Source: Phoronis australis (lineage: Eukaryota > Phoronida > Phoronidae). Taken from it: a stretch of 64,000 nucleotides of DNA. Positions 62,901-64,000 of the stretch are shown in pieces; the first letter of the stretch is position 1; each line of letters starts with the position of its first letter. The translations under genes were made by a program, and so were the position numbers. The DNA lies in the NCBI GenBank assembly GCA_002633005.1, contig NMRA01000171.1:602669-666668 (forward strand). Direction: 5' to 3'. The notes under the pieces were generated by a model. The model ran no database searches. It was not told the origin of the DNA and saw nothing but the letters and a program-made list of their open reading frames with translations.

Positions 62901-63354
62901 ATTTTTAATAATCTTCAGCTATTCAGGGTAGAGTTCAGTAGCTGTCTTGCAGCAATGTCTTAGGTAATCTCGCAGTCTTGCTTTTCTAGTGAAGTTCTAA
63001 TGTTATTGAACTCTAGCCAGGTTATGTGCATCTAAGACATTATACAAACCACATTACGATAGTAAGTCTAGTCACAGTAACTCTCACCAGGTTATGTGGA
63101 CCTAAGACATTATACAAACCACATTACGATAGTAAGTCTAGTCACAGTAACTCTCACCAGGTTATGTGCATCTAAGACATTATACAAACCACGTTACCAT
63201 AGTAAGTCTCCACCAAGGGCTGGTGTATTTCCACAACTCGTGCAATCCCTTCAAACAACAATGTGACAGTGTCTGCAAACAACACGTTTGCCCTTTTGTC
63301 AGTTGAACTCATGGCTAAAGCAGTCTTTAAATTCTGTTCCGTTTTCTCACCCAT
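50985..63354 (-). CDS. COG4: Conserved oligomeric Golgi complex subunit 4, C-terminal two thirds (14 exons, 5' end outside window)
   Basis: COG4 is a core subunit of lobe A of the COG tethering complex at the Golgi, needed for retrograde vesicle tethering and glycosylation-enzyme recycling. Exons in gene order: 63198-63354, 62407-62563, 60800-60896, 60384-60423, 59711-59829, 58276-58361, 57123-57342, 56396-56458, 55838-55894, 55132-55278, 54203-54286, 53379-53480, 51823-51951, 50985-51119. All have GT/AG borders and matching phases and join to 530 residues plus a TAG stop. Human COG4 is 785 residues, so roughly 255 N-terminal residues are missing to the right. Recognisable blocks are [20 protein letters not shown] in the first exon, [10 protein letters not shown] in the third, [16 protein letters not shown] in the fifth, and [12 protein letters not shown] and [14 protein letters not shown] in the last two. 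The equivalents of human Arg729 and Glu764, a C-terminal salt bridge, are present (codons at 51859-51861 and 51051-51053). No frameshift is seen. The residue comparison with human is from memory. Confidence 0.95.
53565..53840. repeat. Degenerate tandem repeat (unit about 65-80 bp) in a COG4 intron
   Basis: Recurring blocks GCTAATACAGGGTGGTTC, TACGTGGTTCCTGGTT and TAATACAGCGTGGTTCCTAG, with AACACTGAATAG or ATCACTGAATAG following. Old and diverged. Confidence 0.6.
53895..54002. repeat. Clustered CCTCTAATAGAAG motifs in a COG4 intron
   Basis: Four copies of (C)CTCTAATAGA(A/G)G with uneven spacing. Probably part of an unclassified interspersed repeat. Confidence 0.6.
57540..58014. repeat. 25-bp minisatellite, 19 copies, in COG4 intron between exons 57123-57342 and 58276-58361
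   Basis: 475 bases, which is 19 times 25. The unit runs ACTTGTGTTCAGTGGAGTAC plus five variable bases (AGTAT, AATAT, CATGT). Variant units alternate, which suggests higher-order duplication. Open frames across it are periodicity artefacts. Confidence 0.95.
58725..59165 (+). repeat. Interspersed repeat, copy 1 of an inverted pair in COG4 introns
   Basis: Matches, in reverse orientation, the sequence at about 61645-62010. The best block is a perfect 33-base inverted match (59097-59129 against 61687-61719). Other shared blocks lie around the GAGAACGAATGCTACG and CAGCAAGTTGAGAAGAGA-like stretches. Non-coding. Confidence 0.8.
61645..62010 (-). repeat. Interspersed repeat, copy 2 of an inverted pair in COG4 introns
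   Basis: Inverted relative to the copy at 58725-59165 and about 2.5 kb from it. COG4 exons 59711-59829, 60384-60423 and 60800-60896 lie between the two. Confidence 0.8.
63007..63212. repeat. 70-bp tandem triplication spanning the exon-intron border of the first visible COG4 exon
   Basis: Copies start about 70 bases apart (GTTATGTG at 63021, 63091 and 63161). The copy nearest the exon contains the last 15 or so exon bases and the real donor. The other two carry the same border with TATCGTAATG instead of TATGGTAACG. Confidence 0.88.
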
Positions 63355-64000
63355 CTAAAAATGAGGGTCTTCGTTAATACGAGAGACAAAATGTTGGCCA
63401 TTTCTTCCATACACAGTCCTGTACAGAATTTTTTTCACATTATAACAATATAGCTTACCATAATCCTTCATTTTGTTAAGTACAAAACTGGCCTAAACAT
63501 GTTCCTTGGTCAGACTAGAAATGGCTTCTAGACTTGGAAAGATCCAACAGCTCGTTATGGCTTAAGATCAGGCTCACTTTACTAGCCGAGTCTGGTCATA
63601 AGCAATAAGAAACTGTCAGCCCTTCCTCAGCCCACAAATTACTTCTAGTGTGAGGAAGGAAAAAGTTGCGACCAGTTTTGGAAAGTGGTGTAAATTAAGT
63701 TAATTTTTTGACAGAAGTAACTTTAAGTAACCTACTGTTATGATTATAAAACAATATTGCTAGTCTTAAACACAGCGTTTTTGGTGAGGTTTTCTAAAAA
63801 TACAAACATTCGTTCTAGACAAAAGCTGTTTTTGTAACTGAGAAATTGCGAGTACACATATCTGTTTGCATTTCACGAGTTCCAAGGATGTAATACATGA
63901 TTAACCATGGAACAATGGTACCTGCACTCAAGGTTCTCTCTCACTTAATGTGTATCCAAATTACCCTTTAGAGACGCCAGGAAAAGGGAGCAGCTAAATA

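Overview
This is a 64 kb piece of an animal nuclear genome, AT-rich, with long introns, interspersed DNA-transposon relics and many private tandem repeats. It has no prokaryotic-style operons and no CRISPR. The gene content (split tubulin polymerization promoting protein genes and a split COG4 gene) and the repeat load suggest a marine invertebrate. A deuterostome such as a hemichordate or echinoderm is only my guess. There are two assembly flaws: a 419-base run of N (2901-3319) and a single N at 17280 that joins two near-identical 360 bp blocks.

Left third (1-24.4 kb): no gene can be named. Several short open segments on the minus strand begin with ATG and end at a good splice donor in phase 0 (24.3, 14.5 and 9.7 kb, perhaps 6.0 kb). 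They look like alternative first coding exons of one minus-strand gene whose body would lie to the left of the window. Weaker internal-exon candidates lie among them. The region also holds a 2.1 kb TTAA-flanked DNA transposon carrying a broken THAP zinc-finger reading frame (16004-18099), a relic of its end (12.1 kb), a 21-bp minisatellite (13.3 kb) and several local duplications.

Middle (24.4-46.3 kb): mostly intergenic and repeat-rich up to 32 kb. Then come two TPPP/p25-alpha paralogues in tandem on the plus strand (coding 34135-35544 and 43158-45502). Each has three coding exons with matching intron phases and probably a non-coding first exon. The second paralogue has a shorter C-terminus. 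Between them lie ladder-like repeats with a (CCGT)n start (39.5-40.2 kb).

Right (46.3-64 kb): COG4, the conserved oligomeric Golgi complex subunit 4, runs on the minus strand. Fourteen consecutive exons (63354 down to the stop at 50985) join into an uninterrupted 530-residue frame covering about the C-terminal two thirds of the protein. The 5' exons lie beyond the right edge. Its introns carry a 19-copy 25-bp minisatellite, a tandem triplication that copies the splice donor of the first visible exon, and a pair of inverted repeats that bracket three exons. TPPP-2 and COG4 are convergent.

I found no previously undescribed molecular system. The most unusual items are the THAP-bearing transposon without a visible catalytic domain, a short inverted-repeat element family with 5-bp target duplications, the inverted repeats around COG4 exons, the duplicated splice donors, and the set of apparent alternative first exons.
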